Counted from the stretch's first letter, positions 51,982 to 63,088 are shown. The stretch: 64,000 nucleotides of DNA from Caulobacteraceae bacterium (GCA_947478785.1 CANJXI010000008.1:1-64000), one strand, 5' to 3'. Made by a program: numbers and translations. The notes: a model not told the origin generated them from the letters alone.

Positions 51982-52547
51982 AGCCGGTGCGCTCCGGCGG
52001 GACCCACCGGGAACCAGGCGCCGTTCGAGACGATCCCCAGCGTCGGGCCCTGCGGCGTCTGCCGCTCCTCGGCCATCTCCACCAGTTCGTAGAACACCGG
52101 CCGGGCGATCAGCGCCTCCAGTCCGCGCCGGACGTGGACATAGGGGCGAGGCTCGCCGTCGTCGCCCTGAGCCACCCGGATTTCGTGCTCCGGCCCGGCC
52201 TCGACCTCGTCTCCGACATTGGTGAGAAACCGCAGCGCCTCGCCCACGCGGTCGACGCGCACGGCGATGAATGGGGCGTCCTCCACGGTGATCCGCATCT
52301 TCTCGACCGGGGTGACCAGGTGGAAGCCGTCGGGATCCTTGCGCAGGACGGTGGAGAACAGCCGCACCAGGGCTTCGCGGCCGATCGGCGAGCCCTCATG
52401 GAACCACAGGCCGTCCTTGCGGATGACGATGTCGATGTCGCCGCAGTGCGCGGGGTTCCACAGGTGCACCGGCGGCAGGCCGCGACCCGGCGCCTGGGCT
52501 TTCACCGCCGCGATCACCCCATCCAGTCCGGTTTTGCCGTCCGCCAT
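51978..52547 (-). CDS. DUF1285 family protein
   Basis: GDIDIVIRKDGLWFHEGSPIGREALVRLFSTVLRKDPDGFHLVTPVEK. Confidence 0.9.
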   Translation of the reverse strand: MADGKTGLDGVIAAVKAQAPGRGLPPVHLWNPAHCGDIDIVIRKDGLWFHEGSPIGREALVRLFSTVLRKDPDGFHLVTPVEKMRITVEDAPFIAVRVDRVGEALRFLTNVGDEVEAGPEHEIRVAQGDDGEPRPYVHVRRGLEALIARPVFYELVEMAEERQTPQGPTLGIVSNGAWFPVGPAGAHRL

Positions 52548-52605
52548 CGCTCAAGGGTAGGCGGCGCGCGGGTTCGCCTCAAGCGACGAAGCCAGGGCGA
52601 CCCGC

Positions 52606-53130
52606 TTAACGTGGCCCCACGGCGCCGGCCAGCGCCGCCGAGCGGCCCAGCGCGCGCACCAGCACACGACGCTGATCCACGGGTCCCGGCATGATCACCC
52701 GCCTTCCGAGTTCGGCGGCGAACCCCAGCCGGCCAAAATAGGCTTCGTCGCCGACCAGTACGACGTGAGTTTCGCCCGCCGCCTCGGCCGCCTCGCAGGC
52801 CCGCGCGATCAGGCGCGCGCCGAAGCCGGCGCTGCGCTCGCCTTCCTCCACCGCGAAGGGACCGAGGAACGCCGCCGGCTGGCCACCGACGCGGATCCGC
52901 CACATGCGGGCCAGGCCCAGGAGGCGCTCGCCCGCCCAGGCGCACATGGAGAGCTCCGGCGCGAAGGCCGCGAACTCCCGCACGCGCTCGGAGGCCTTGG
53001 TGAAACGCCCCGGCCCGAAGGCGCGGTCGATAAGGGCTTCGGCGAGGTGCGCGTCCCGTGGCCGCTCGGGTTCGAGGGTAAGCAGCGGGGTCGGCGTGGC
53101 GGGCTCGAGGGACATGACTTGCGACTTCAT
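52606..53130 (-). CDS. GNAT family N-acetyltransferase
   Basis: FLGPFAVEEGERSAGFGARLIARACEAAEAAG, AYFGRLGF. Confidence 0.88.
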   Translation of the reverse strand: MKSQVMSLEPATPTPLLTLEPERPRDAHLAEALIDRAFGPGRFTKASERVREFAAFAPELSMCAWAGERLLGLARMWRIRVGGQPAAFLGPFAVEEGERSAGFGARLIARACEAAEAAGETHVVLVGDEAYFGRLGFAAELGRRVIMPGPVDQRRVLVRALGRSAALAGAVGPR

Positions 53131-53346
53131 ACGGAAACAACGTCGAAGCCGTGAACACAGCTTTGCGTTCCGGCGGCGGATCAGGCGGCGCGGCCGGCGC
53201 GCCCCATTGGTCGAAGTCGTCGCATTGCCGCGCACCCCTTGGCCGAGGGGCGCGCAGATAGGACCTCCCGGCCGTCCGGTCAATCGCCCCGCAATTCGTC
53301 GAGGGCGGCTGGACTAGGGCGGCCACGCAAGGCAGGTTCCGGCCAC

Positions 53347-54600
53347 ATGGCCGAGTCCTCCCCCGTCGCCGTCCCCTCGGCCCGCGAATTGCTGAATGAG
53401 CGCGACTACCTGCTCTTCTGGGCCTCGCGCTGGGCGGGCTCCCTGGCCGGCCAGGTCCAGAGCGTCGCCATGGGCTGGCAGATGTATGCGCTGGCCCGCC
53501 TCACGCGTTCCGTGGCGGAGAGCGCCTTCATGGTCGGGATGATCGGCCTGGCCGCCTTCATCCCGGTGTTCCTGCTGGCCCTGCCGGCCGGCGAGATCGC
53601 CGACCGGCACGACCGCAAGAAGGTGCTGATGCTGTGCTTCGTGGGCGAGATCGCCACGGTGCTGACCTTGGCCATCGCCTCCTGGCAGGGCTGGGCGTCG
53701 GTCCCGTTGCTGCTGCTGGTGGGCTTCCTGTTCGGCTGCGCGCGGGCCTTCTTCGCCCCGGCCAGTTCGGCGCTGGGCCCCATGCTGGTGCCACGGCCCC
53801 TGTTGGCGCGCTCCATCGCCTGGAATTCGCTGGCCTGGCAGACCGCCTCGATCGGCGGCCCGGCCCTGGGCGGCCTATTGGTCGCGCTGTCCCCGGCCCA
53901 CGCCTATTTCACGACCTTCGCGCTCTACCTCATCGCGGCCCTGACAGTCTTCATGATCCGCAAGGACACCCAGCCGGTGGTCAACCCCGGCTCGCGCTGG
54001 GCCCTGATGAAGGAGGGCCTGGCGTATGTCTGGCGCCAGAAGATCGTCTTCGGCGCGATCTCGCTGGACCTCTTCGCCGTGCTGCTGGGCGGCGCCACCG
54101 CCCTGCTGCCGGTGTTCGCGCGCGACATCCTGCACGTGGGGGCCGAGGGCTTCGGCATCCTGCGGTCCGGCCCGGCCATCGGCGCCACCGTCGTCGCCCT
54201 GATGCTGGCGGCCCGGCCGGTCCACACCAAGGCGGGGCTCTTCATGTTCGGCGGGGTGGCCGTCTTCGGCCTGTCGACCATCGTCTTCGCCCTGTCGCGG
54301 AGCCTCTACCTCTCGGTGGCCGCCCTGGCCGTCCTGGGCGGGGCCGACATGCTCAGCGTCTATGTCCGCCAGACCCTGATCCAGCTGGTCACGCCGGACG
54401 CGATGCGCGGGCGGGTGTCGGCGGTCTCCTCGGTGTTCATCGGGGCGTCCAACGAACTTGGCGAGTTCGAGAGCGGCGTGGTCGCCCGCTTCCTGGGTCC
54501 CGTCGGCGCGGCGATCTTCGGCGGGGTCGGCGCGCTGGTCGTCACCGGCGTCTGGTCGACCCTCTTCCCGGACCTGCGGAAAGCCGACCGCCTCACATAG
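53347..54600 (+). CDS. MFS transporter (EntS/DUF894-like)
   Basis: 12-TM pattern, LPAGEIADRHDRKKVLM. Confidence 0.93.
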   Translation: MAESSPVAVPSARELLNERDYLLFWASRWAGSLAGQVQSVAMGWQMYALARLTRSVAESAFMVGMIGLAAFIPVFLLALPAGEIADRHDRKKVLMLCFVGEIATVLTLAIASWQGWASVPLLLLVGFLFGCARAFFAPASSALGPMLVPRPLLARSIAWNSLAWQTASIGGPALGGLLVALSPAHAYFTTFALYLIAALTVFMIRKDTQPVVNPGSRWALMKEGLAYVWRQKIVFGAISLDLFAVLLGGATALLPVFARDILHVGAEGFGILRSGPAIGATVVALMLAARPVHTKAGLFMFGGVAVFGLSTIVFALSRSLYLSVAALAVLGGADMLSVYVRQTLIQLVTPDAMRGRVSAVSSVFIGASNELGEFESGVVARFLGPVGAAIFGGVGALVVTGVWSTLFPDLRKADRLT

Positions 54601-54610
54601 CGCGCCGGCT

Positions 54611-55090
54611 CTAACCGTCCGCCAGATTCACCAGCGCCTCGCCGTCGAGGCGGCGCACGGTCCAGTCGTCCTTCGTCGTGGCGCCCAGGCTGTCGTAGAA
54701 GGCGATGGAGGGCGCGTTCCAGTTCAGCACCGCCCACTCCAGGCGTCCGAGGTCGGCCTCGACGCACCGCTGCGCCAGGCGGGCCAGCAGCGCCCGACCG
54801 GCCCCGCCGTGCCGGAAGGCCGGCATGACGAACAGGTCTTCCAGGTAGATGCCCGCCCGGCCCCGGAAGGTGGAGTAGTTGTAGAACCAGAGCGCGAAGC
54901 CTACCGGCGCACCGTCCTGCTCGGCGATGTCGCAGAAGCAGCGCGGATTCTCGCCGAAGAGGTCGCGGCGGATGTCCGCCTCCGTCGCCTCCACCTCGTC
55001 CAGCAGCCGCTCGTATTCCGCCAGGTCGCGGATGAACTGCAGGATCAGCGGGATGTCGGCGGGCGAGGCGACCCGGACGGAAATGCTCAT
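54611..55090 (-). CDS. GNAT family N-acetyltransferase, diamine acetyltransferase (SAT1)-like
   Basis: YNYSTFRGRAGIYLEDLFVMPAFRHGGAGRALLARLAQRCVE, LNWNAPSIAFYDSLGA. Confidence 0.93.
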   Translation of the reverse strand: MSISVRVASPADIPLILQFIRDLAEYERLLDEVEATEADIRRDLFGENPRCFCDIAEQDGAPVGFALWFYNYSTFRGRAGIYLEDLFVMPAFRHGGAGRALLARLAQRCVEADLGRLEWAVLNWNAPSIAFYDSLGATTKDDWTVRRLDGEALVNLADG

Positions 55091-55965
55091 GCGAGGTGCA
55101 GCGTCCCGTCCCCGACGGTCACCCCCGGCGGTGGCGGGATCGAGGCGGGCACGAAGAAGTCCGGCATCAGGGAGACGCTGGGATCGACCCGGTACGGTTC
55201 GAAATCGCGCACGCCCTCGGCGTAGAGGAAGCTGTCGTCGATCAGGAAGTTTCCGGTGAAATCGCGCGACCGCTTTTCGAAGATAGCGTGGGCGGCGTCG
55301 GCGATGATCTCGGCGGTTCGGCAATGGCGCATGCCCTCGTCCCCGGCCAGCGCGAAGCGGATCGCCGCCGTCGCGATCCCGGTCCTGGGCCAGAGCGCGT
55401 TGAAGGCGATCCCGGCGCCACGGAATTCCTCGGCCATGCCCAGCACGCACATGCTCATGCCCATCTTGGCCATGGTGTAGGCCGGGTGGCCGGCGAACCA
55501 GCGGGGGTTCATCTCCAGGGGCGGCGACATGGTGAGCATGTGGGGGTTGGCGGCCTTGAGCAGGTGGGGAATACAGGCCTTCGAGGTCAGATAGGTTCCA
55601 CGCGCGTTCACCTGGTTCATCAGGTCGAAGCGTTTCATGTCGGTGGCCAGCGTGCCGGTGAGCTGGATGGCGGAAGCGTTGTTGACGCAGATGTCGATGC
55701 CGCCGAACGCCTCCACCGTCCTGTCCACGGCCGCCATCACCGAGGCTTCGTCCCGCACGTCGACGACCAGCGGCAGGGCCTTGCCGCCGGCCGCCTCGAT
55801 GTCCTGCGCCGCCGAATAGATCGTGCCCGGCAGTACCTTGTGCGGCTCGGCGGTCTTGGCGGCGATGACGACATTGGCGCCGTCCCGGGCGGCCCGGAGC
55901 GCGATGGCCAGGCCGATGCCCCGGCTAGCTCCGGTGATGAACAGGGTCTTGCCGGCGAGCGACAT
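55087..55965 (-). CDS. SDR family oxidoreductase (HSDL2-like)
   Basis: LFITGASRGIGLAIALRAARDGANVVIAAKTAEPH, CVNNASAIQLTGT, AYTMAKMGMSM. Confidence 0.92.
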   Translation of the reverse strand: MSLAGKTLFITGASRGIGLAIALRAARDGANVVIAAKTAEPHKVLPGTIYSAAQDIEAAGGKALPLVVDVRDEASVMAAVDRTVEAFGGIDICVNNASAIQLTGTLATDMKRFDLMNQVNARGTYLTSKACIPHLLKAANPHMLTMSPPLEMNPRWFAGHPAYTMAKMGMSMCVLGMAEEFRGAGIAFNALWPRTGIATAAIRFALAGDEGMRHCRTAEIIADAAHAIFEKRSRDFTGNFLIDDSFLYAEGVRDFEPYRVDPSVSLMPDFFVPASIPPPPGVTVGDGTLHLA

Positions 55966-55970
55966 GGTTC

Positions 55971-56750
55971 TCAGGCCACCTTGGTGAAGTCGGGCGGGCG
56001 CTTCTCGCGGAAGGCCGCGAACGCCTCCTTGGCTTCGGGCGAGACCAACTGGGTGGTAAAGTGGGAGCCCTCCTCCTTGATCCGCGCCATCAGCGCCTCC
56101 GGCTCGCGCATCAGCGACTTGGTGATGGCCACCGAAGTCGTCGGACGGGCCGCGACGGCCTCGGCCGCCGCCCGGGCCCGGGCGCGCAACTCGCCCGCCG
56201 GCACCACGGCGTTCGCGATCCCCCAGGCCTCGGCTTTCTGGGCGTTCACCGCCTCGCCCAGCACGAACATCGAGAACGCGCGGACATAGCCGATCCGCGC
56301 CGGCAGCAGGATCGAGGACGCGGCTTCCGGCGCCAGCGCCAGGTTCACGAACGGGGTGGTGAGCAACGCGTTCTCGTCGACGAACACCAGGTCGCAGTGC
56401 AGCAGCATGGTCGTGCCAATGCCAACCGCCCGGCCGTTGACCGCCGCGATGATCGGGATGGTCGCTCGAGCCAGCGCCTCCAGCAGGGCGCCGCCAACCC
56501 GCCGCTCGCCGGCCGGCGGCGTATCGCCAGAATTGACCGCGGCGAAGTCGGACAGGTCGTTTCCGGCGGTAAACATGTCGCCGTTGGCCTGGATCAGGAC
56601 GCAGCGCACCTCCGGGTCAGCGGCCGCCCCTTCGATGGCGCCGGACAGCGCGGCGTACATGTCGGGCGAGAGCGCGTTCTTCTTTTCCGGGCGGTTCAGG
56701 GTCAGCGTCAGCACGCCGCCGGACTTCTCGATGATGACGCGCTCGGTCAT
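55971..56750 (-). CDS. Enoyl-CoA hydratase/isomerase family protein
   Basis: LTLNRPEKKNALSPDMYAAL, FTAGNDLSDF, AAVNGRAVGIGTTMLLHCDLVF. Confidence 0.94.
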   Translation of the reverse strand: MTERVIIEKSGGVLTLTLNRPEKKNALSPDMYAALSGAIEGAAADPEVRCVLIQANGDMFTAGNDLSDFAAVNSGDTPPAGERRVGGALLEALARATIPIIAAVNGRAVGIGTTMLLHCDLVFVDENALLTTPFVNLALAPEAASSILLPARIGYVRAFSMFVLGEAVNAQKAEAWGIANAVVPAGELRARARAAAEAVAARPTTSVAITKSLMREPEALMARIKEEGSHFTTQLVSPEAKEAFAAFREKRPPDFTKVA

Positions 56751-56788
56751 GGGATCCTCCCGAAGATTTCGTGATTGCTGGTTAGGCT

Positions 56789-57862
56789 CTACGCCGCGGC
56801 CCGATACCAGTCGACGCCGTTCTCGTCGCGCTCGCGCACGGCCTGGCCGCGGCCGATCAGGCAGTTCAGGTGGGCCAGGCTTTCGCCGGTCGCCAGCCCC
56901 AGCAGGCCACCCTCGATCTTGCGCCGGAACAGCACGCTGAAAACGTCCACCACCCGCCTGGGCTCGGCCGCGATCAGCGCGTGCAGGCGCACCAGGCCGC
57001 GCTCATGTCCTCCGATCAGGTGGTCGATGCGGGCGTGCAGGCCGAAGAACGGGTCGTTGTGGGCCGGCAGCACCAGGACGTCGTCGGGCGCCCGCGACTT
57101 GATGTGCGCCAGCGAGGTCAACCAGTCGGTCAGCGGATCCCCGTCCGGCTCCGTGGGAAAGACCGAGACGTTGGAGGAGATTTTCGGCAGCACCTGATCG
57201 CCACTGATCATCACGTTCAACGCGGGACAGTAGAGGCAGGCGTGTTCGGGGCTGTGGCCGTTGCCCACCACCACTCGCCAGACATGATCGCCGATGGTCA
57301 CCTCGTCGCCGTCGGTCAGCCGGTGGAAGCTGTCGGGCAACGCCTGCATCGAGCGGCCGAACCCGCCGAAGCGGACCCGGTAGGTCTCCAGCGCGTCGGC
57401 GTCCCAACCGGCGGCCTTGTAGAACCGCAGGGCGTCGGGTGGCGCCTCGCGCCCGCTGTCGCCGGCCAGGGAACGGCACATCAGGTATTCCAGGCGGGTG
57501 ATCCAGAGTCGGCAGTCGAACTTGCGGGTGATCCAGCCCGCCATGCCGATGTGGTCGGGATGCATATGGGTGACGAACACCCGCGTGACCGGCCTGCCGC
57601 CCATGGGGCCGGCGAAGGCCGTGCGCCAGGCCTCCTGGGTCTCCGGCCCGCCGATACCCGTGTCGATGATGGCCCAGCCCTCGCCGTCGGCCACCGCCCA
57701 GACGTTGATGAACCCGAGCGGCCCGCCCAGCTGCATCCGCAGCCACTTCACGCCCGGCGCGATGTCGATCGTCGCACCGGTCTCGGGCCCTGCCTCGAAC
57801 GGATAGCTGAGCCTGGGGCGGGCGGGTTCGGCCATGGCCGCCTCTTCAATTCCGTCCGACAC
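56789..57862 (-). CDS. MBL-fold metallo-hydrolase
   Basis: WAIIDTGIGG, VTHMHPDHIGMAGW, GNGHSPEHACLY, MISGDQVLP. Confidence 0.94.
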   Translation of the reverse strand: MSDGIEEAAMAEPARPRLSYPFEAGPETGATIDIAPGVKWLRMQLGGPLGFINVWAVADGEGWAIIDTGIGGPETQEAWRTAFAGPMGGRPVTRVFVTHMHPDHIGMAGWITRKFDCRLWITRLEYLMCRSLAGDSGREAPPDALRFYKAAGWDADALETYRVRFGGFGRSMQALPDSFHRLTDGDEVTIGDHVWRVVVGNGHSPEHACLYCPALNVMISGDQVLPKISSNVSVFPTEPDGDPLTDWLTSLAHIKSRAPDDVLVLPAHNDPFFGLHARIDHLIGGHERGLVRLHALIAAEPRRVVDVFSVLFRRKIEGGLLGLATGESLAHLNCLIGRGQAVRERDENGVDWYRAAA

Positions 57863-57921
57863 GAAGCTCTCCCAAGATCAGGCCGCCAGTCTCGACCCGC
57901 CGGGTCCCAAGGGCAAACGTC

Positions 57922-58260
57922 TTAGCGTCCCGGGATCGGCAGGCACGGCATGATCTCCACCGACTCGCCGGGGAAGATCGTGAAATGAGGGTGCTGTTCG
58001 AACAGGGCCGCCGCCGCCTCATGGGAGGCCGCCTCGACGATGACGAAGCCAGCGACGGCGTTGCGGATGTCGGCAACGCCCGCGCTCGACGCCCGCTTGG
58101 TCTTGCCGAGGGGCCCGCCGCTATCGACGATCCGGGCCGCGTGCTTTTCCATCCAGGCGCCCCAGGCGGCGATCCCCTTCTGCACGGTCGCGTCGCTCGG
58201 CGGCGGGGGGGCGGCGTTCGGATCTGGCGAGCCCATGAAGAGGGCGAGGAATCTCGGCAT
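57922..58260 (-). CDS. YciI family protein
   Basis: MPRFLALFMGSPD..., AWGAWMEKHAARIVDSGGPLG, VEIMPCLPI. Confidence 0.85.
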   Translation of the reverse strand: MPRFLALFMGSPDPNAAPPPPSDATVQKGIAAWGAWMEKHAARIVDSGGPLGKTKRASSAGVADIRNAVAGFVIVEAASHEAAAALFEQHPHFTIFPGESVEIMPCLPIPGR

Positions 58261-58321
58261 GTTCGTCTCCGCTGCTGGCCGTCACAACGCCTGCAGTTGG
58301 ATGAAGCGCTGGGGCCCCCTA

Positions 58322-60592
58322 TTAGGTCCGCGCCTTCAAGGCCTCAAGCACCGCCTTGGGCCGTATCGGCAGGTGGCGCACGCGGGCGCCGGAGGCCGCG
58401 AAGATCGCATTGCCGATCGCCGGGCCGACCACCGTGGTCGCGGGTTCGCCCAGTCCGACGGGAACCTCCGCGCTGTCGACGAAAACAATCTCCATCTCCG
58501 GAACGTCGGCCATCCTGAGCGGGGTGTAGGCGCCGAGGTTGGTGTCCTTCACCTGGCCGTTGGCGAATTCCGTGCCCTCGAATAGCGCCAGGCTCATGCC
58601 CCAGAGCGAAGCGCCCTCCACCTGGGCGCGCGCGCCGCCCGGATCCACGATGGTGCCCGCGTCCACAACCAGGGTCAGCTTCTCGACCTTGACCTTGCCG
58701 CTGGCCGGATCGACCCTCACCCGCGCGGCGCAGGCGGTCCAGGTCGGCATGTCGCGTTCCTGACCAAAGGTCGTGGCGACGCCAAGTCCAGTGTTGGCCG
58801 GCAGGGGCTTGCCCCAGTCCACAGCCCGGGCGAGGCGGTTCAGCACCCCGGCCTGCCGTCGGGCGCCGCCGACCGCGCTGGGCCCGTCCGCCGCGCCGGA
58901 GTTGCGGCCCGCCGCGTCCAGCAGCGCCAAGCGGAAGGCGACCGGATCCTGGCCGGCGGCATGGGCCGCCTCGTCCATGAAGCTCTCCACGGCCCAGTTG
59001 GTCCAGCCGGGCCCCACCGAGCGCAGCCAGCCCGGCCGGAAGGACCGGTTCGCCAGGTCGTTCGAGATCGCACGCACCCGCTGCGCCCCGACGCTGTACC
59101 AGTGGTTCGCGCCACTAATCGCGAAGGGATCGTACGGCACGCCGTTCATGCCCTTGGGCATGAAGAAGGACGCCATCACCTCCGTCGGCCAGCCGGCGCA
59201 GGCCGAGTGCTCCATGGCCGTGACTCGGCCGCCCTCGCCGAACGCCATGCGCACGGTCTGCACCGAGGGCGAGCGGAAGCTGTCGAACCGGCAGTCGTCG
59301 GCCCGCGTGCAGACCATCTTCACGGGCTTGCCGCCAATCGCCTTGGACGCCAGGGCCGCGCCCACGGCATAGTCGCCGTTCAGCCTGCGCCCGAACCCGC
59401 CGCCCAGCAGGTAGGTGCGCATGACGATGCTGGTCTCCGGCCGGCCGAGCGCCTTGGCGAGCCACGGCAGCACCAGCGACTGCCACTGGTTGCCGGTGTG
59501 GATCTCGAACACCCCGTCCTTCTCGAAGGCGAGCGCGTTGATCGGCTCCATCTGGAAGTGGAGCGCGCTGGCGGTGGTGTAGGTGGCCTCCAGCGTCTTC
59601 GTCGCCCCGGCGAACGCCGCGTCGACCCCGGGGTCGTCGACCACCATCGAACCGGCCTTGCGATCGGCGATCAGGGCCATGGCGTGGGCCTGCAGGTCGG
59701 ACTCCGAGACCTGAGCGCTGGAGCCGGCCTTCCACGTCACCTTGACCAGATCGACAGCCCGCGTCGCCGCAACGAAGCTCTTGGCGTAGACCATCACCCA
59801 GCCAGTGACCGTGCCCGACGGGTCTTCCAGAGCGCGGCTCTCGATGTAGCCCGGCACAGCCTTGGCGGCCGAATCGTCGATCGCAACCACCACGCTGTCG
59901 TTGCGGGTCGGCGGCAGTTTCGGCCGCGCATAGACCATCCCCGTGACCTTCGCATCGAGGCCGTAGACGGCCTTGCCGTTGGTCTTGCCGGGAATGTCGC
60001 GCGCGGCGGTCTGCTTGCCGATCAGCCGCCGTTCGGCGACCGGCTTGATCGGCATCTTGGCGAGCTCCTGGGCGGTGAAGCTGCGCTTGAGTTCGCCCCT
60101 TGCGACGATCTCGCCATAGGTGATCGACTTGCCCGCGCCGCTGACCACGCTGTTGCGCGCCATGCAGGCCGCGGGATCGACGCCCATCAGCCGCGCGCCC
60201 TCATCGATGAGCGCGATGCGGCCGGCCGCGCCGGCCTGGCTCATCAGCGGGAAATTCTGCCAGATCGACCAGCTACCGCCGGTGACCATCAGTCCCCACT
60301 TGGGATCGGAGTCCACATGGTCGATCCGGACCTTGTCCCAGTCGGCCTCCAGTTCGTCGGCCAGGATGCGGGCCGTGGCGGTGCCCACGTGCTGGCCCAT
60401 CTCGGCGCGGACCACATGGACGGTGACTGTCCCGTCGCGGTCGATGGCGTACCAGAGGGTCGGCTCGTAGCCGCCGCCCGCCGAGGCGGGGCCCGCGCCG
60501 GCGAAGCTGAACAGCAGGCCGGACGCCGTCGCCGCGATCAGGAAGCCGCGGCGCGAAGGCGCGAAGGCCGCCGATGGAAGATGCCGGTTCAT
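58322..60592 (-). CDS. Xanthine dehydrogenase family, molybdopterin-binding subunit (IorB-like)
   Basis: Tat-like SRRGFLIAA signal; [54 protein letters not shown]. Confidence 0.94.
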   Translation of the reverse strand: MNRHLPSAAFAPSRRGFLIAATASGLLFSFAGAGPASAGGGYEPTLWYAIDRDGTVTVHVVRAEMGQHVGTATARILADELEADWDKVRIDHVDSDPKWGLMVTGGSWSIWQNFPLMSQAGAAGRIALIDEGARLMGVDPAACMARNSVVSGAGKSITYGEIVARGELKRSFTAQELAKMPIKPVAERRLIGKQTAARDIPGKTNGKAVYGLDAKVTGMVYARPKLPPTRNDSVVVAIDDSAAKAVPGYIESRALEDPSGTVTGWVMVYAKSFVAATRAVDLVKVTWKAGSSAQVSESDLQAHAMALIADRKAGSMVVDDPGVDAAFAGATKTLEATYTTASALHFQMEPINALAFEKDGVFEIHTGNQWQSLVLPWLAKALGRPETSIVMRTYLLGGGFGRRLNGDYAVGAALASKAIGGKPVKMVCTRADDCRFDSFRSPSVQTVRMAFGEGGRVTAMEHSACAGWPTEVMASFFMPKGMNGVPYDPFAISGANHWYSVGAQRVRAISNDLANRSFRPGWLRSVGPGWTNWAVESFMDEAAHAAGQDPVAFRLALLDAAGRNSGAADGPSAVGGARRQAGVLNRLARAVDWGKPLPANTGLGVATTFGQERDMPTWTACAARVRVDPASGKVKVEKLTLVVDAGTIVDPGGARAQVEGASLWGMSLALFEGTEFANGQVKDTNLGAYTPLRMADVPEMEIVFVDSAEVPVGLGEPATTVVGPAIGNAIFAASGARVRHLPIRPKAVLEALKART

Positions 60593-61074
60593 GCCTTGGC
60601 TCCCTGCATCCGGGCCGCCGCCAGCTTGATGGCCTGCTTGATCCGCACATAGGCCATGCAGCGGCAGAGGTTGCCGTTCATAGCGGAGTCGATCTGCGCG
60701 TCGCTAGGGGCGGGGTTGGTCTTCAGGAGGGCGGCGGCCTGCATGATCTGGCCCGACTGGCAGTAGCCGCACTGGGGGACCTGCAGCTCGATCCAGGCCG
60801 TCTGCAGGGGGTGCGCATCCTTCGGATCGAGGCCTTCGATGGTAGTCACCTGGGCGCCGGCCATAGTGCTCAGCGGCGTGACGCAGGACCGCACCGCCTT
60901 GCCGTTCACGTGCACGGTGCAGGCCCCGCAGGCCGCGATCCCGCATCCGAATTTCGTGCCGGTGAGCCCGATATCGTCGCGGATCACCCAGAGCAGCGGG
61001 GCGTCGCCGGGACTGTCCGGCGAGACCGTGCGGCCGTTCAGCTGAAACGTGGTCATCTGTCCCGCTCCCGACAA
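60589..61074 (-). CDS. (2Fe-2S)-binding protein (IorA-like)
   Basis: [50 protein letters not shown]. Confidence 0.97.
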   Translation of the reverse strand: MSGAGQMTTFQLNGRTVSPDSPGDAPLLWVIRDDIGLTGTKFGCGIAACGACTVHVNGKAVRSCVTPLSTMAGAQVTTIEGLDPKDAHPLQTAWIELQVPQCGYCQSGQIMQAAALLKTNPAPSDAQIDSAMNGNLCRCMAYVRIKQAIKLAAARMQGAKA

Positions 61075-61158
61075 TTTTCGCTGTCCGGAGCGGACGCCTC
61101 ATGGCGGCCCGCCGCAAGCCCAAATTTCAGGGCCTGGCGCGGCTGGCGCGCGCCCGTT

Positions 61159-61602
61159 TCAGGCCGTCTCGCTCAGCCAGGTGCGCAACGCCCGCAGGAA
61201 TGGGAGCGCGTCGCGGAACTCCCTGGGCGTGAAACCCTCGCGCAGGCGCTCGGTCTTCGGGCGGATGGCGGCCAAGGCCTGGGCGTAGGCCCGGCGCCCG
61301 TCGGCGGTCAGCGCGATGCGCTTCTTGCGTCCGTCCTCGGGGCAATCTTCCGCTACCACGAGATTGCGCGCGGCCAGCCGCTGGAGGGTGTTGGTGAGGC
61401 CGTTGCGGGTTAGCTGCAGGGCGCGCGCGATCTCCGCGGGCGTGGTCCCGTCGCCTCGGCGGGCCAGCAGGTTCAGCACTTCGAATTGCGGATAGGTCAG
61501 GCCGACCGGCAGGCGGCCGGTGATGGCGCTGCGCACCATGTGTTCGATGTAGCGGATCTCGTCGAAGACCTGGATGTCCGCGTGATCTTCAGCCTCGGGC
61601 AT
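61159..61602 (-). CDS. MarR family transcriptional regulator
   Basis: LTYPQFEVLNLLARRGDGTTPAEIARALQLTRNGLTNTLQRLAARNLVVAEDCPEDGRKKRIALTADG. Confidence 0.93.
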   Translation of the reverse strand: MPEAEDHADIQVFDEIRYIEHMVRSAITGRLPVGLTYPQFEVLNLLARRGDGTTPAEIARALQLTRNGLTNTLQRLAARNLVVAEDCPEDGRKKRIALTADGRRAYAQALAAIRPKTERLREGFTPREFRDALPFLRALRTWLSETA

Positions 61603-61663
61603 GACCGACTCCTGAGCTAGGACACGCGAGTCAGACTACACCATTCGAGATGGGAGAGGCAAG

Positions 61664-61675
61664 TTCGATATCGAA
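61664..61675. promoter_or_regulatory. Perfect 12-bp palindrome TTCGATATCGAA upstream of marR (candidate operator)
   Basis: Direct reading; between rnhA stop and marR start. Confidence 0.55.
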
Positions 61676-61685
61676 TAAACCCCGG

Positions 61686-62135
61686 CTAGCGGGCTGCGGC
61701 GCGCGTCTCCAGCATCCCCTGCCGGGCCAGGGCGTCGGCCCTTTCATTGAGCACGTGGCCCGCGTGACCCTTCACCCAGCGCCAGTCGACCTCGTGGCGC
61801 AGGCGCACGGCGTCCAGGCGCTTCCACAGGTCCTCGTTCTTGACCGGCTTCTTGTCGGCGGTCTTCCAGCCGCGGGCCTTCCAGCCGTGGATCCACTCGG
61901 AGATCCCCTTCATCACGTACTGGCTGTCGGTGTGCAGCTCGACCTTGCAGGGCCGCGTCAGGCTCTCCAGGGCCATGATCGCGGCCATCAACTCCATGCG
62001 GTTGTTGGTGGTGGCCAGTTCCCCGCCGGAGATCTCCTTCACCTTCCCGCCATACTCCAGCACCGCGCCCCAGCCGCCGGGGCCGGGGTTGCCCGAACAG
62101 GCTCCGTCGGTGTGGATGACCACCTTGGGCGTCAC
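61686..62135 (-). CDS. rnhA: Ribonuclease HI
   Basis: [49 protein letters not shown]. Confidence 0.98.
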   Translation of the reverse strand: MTPKVVIHTDGACSGNPGPGGWGAVLEYGGKVKEISGGELATTNNRMELMAAIMALESLTRPCKVELHTDSQYVMKGISEWIHGWKARGWKTADKKPVKNEDLWKRLDAVRLRHEVDWRWVKGHAGHVLNERADALARQGMLETRAAAR

Positions 62136-63088
62136 CCGAACAGCACCAGATCCGGAGCGGCGCGGTGGACGGCCAGCTTGCGCTCGTACTCCAGCGGGTC
62201 CTTGCGCTTGACCAGCGCCCCCGTGGGGGTCGCGTCCCAGTCATGCAGCCGGGTCAGGAAGAAGCGCATGGCCGCGCCGTGGGCCAGGATCGGCAGGGCG
62301 GCGCGTTCGGCGTCCGAGAGCGGCCGCTTGCTTTCGTAGCCGGACACCAGGGCCCTGGCCGACGTAATATTGAAGCTGCCGTCGGGCTCGAAACACCAGG
62401 CGTTGAGCGCCACGGCGATGTCGTAGGCCAGCGCGTCCACGCAGGCGAAATAGAAGTCGATGGCCCCGGCGAAGGCGCCGCCCTTGAAGAACACGTTGTC
62501 AGGGAAATAGTCGGCGTGGATCACGCCTTCGGGCAGGCCCGTGGGCCAGCCCTCCGCCAGGTGTGCGAGGTCTCCGTCGATGGTCGCCGCCAAGCCCGGC
62601 TTCAGGCCCTCGGCCTGGTTCTTCAGCCCCCGGAACATCGGCCCCCAGGCCGCGTGCCCCAGGTCGTTGGCGCGCACGCCTGGGAAGCCCGTCGCGGCCA
62701 GATGCAGGGCGGCCAGGCCCGCGCCCGCCTCCCGGCAGTGGACGGCGCCCGGCCGGCGCACGGAAAGGCCCGAGAGGAAGCTGACGATGGCCGCGGGCTT
62801 GCCGCGCACCGCCTTGAGGATTTCGCCGGCCCGGTCGGGGATCGGGGTGGCGCTCGGGTAGCCATGCTCGGCCAGCCAGCGCATCAGGCCCAGGAAGAAC
62901 GGCAGGTCGGCGGGGTCCACGCGGCGTTCGTAGATGGTCAGGAAATAGCGCCCGGCCTCGGTTTCCAGCAGGAAGTTGGAGTTCTCCACGCCCTCGGCCA
63001 CGCCCTTCAGGCTGAGCGCCACGCCCAGGTCGAAGTCGGCCAGCAGACCCGCCAGCTCCACGTCGGTGATGTCCGTATAGACCGCCAT
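62132..63088 (-). CDS. thrB: Homoserine kinase ThrB (APH-like, alphaproteobacterial type)
   Basis: [74 protein letters not shown]. Confidence 0.95.
   Translation of the reverse strand: MAVYTDITDVELAGLLADFDLGVALSLKGVAEGVENSNFLLETEAGRYFLTIYERRVDPADLPFFLGLMRWLAEHGYPSATPIPDRAGEILKAVRGKPAAIVSFLSGLSVRRPGAVHCREAGAGLAALHLAATGFPGVRANDLGHAAWGPMFRGLKNQAEGLKPGLAATIDGDLAHLAEGWPTGLPEGVIHADYFPDNVFFKGGAFAGAIDFYFACVDALAYDIAVALNAWCFEPDGSFNITSARALVSGYESKRPLSDAERAALPILAHGAAMRFFLTRLHDWDATPTGALVKRKDPLEYERKLAVHRAAPDLVLFG

Noticed and set aside
58961-60652. 563-aa plus-strand ORF opposite iorB
   Set aside because: Antisense artefact of the molybdopterin subunit gene.
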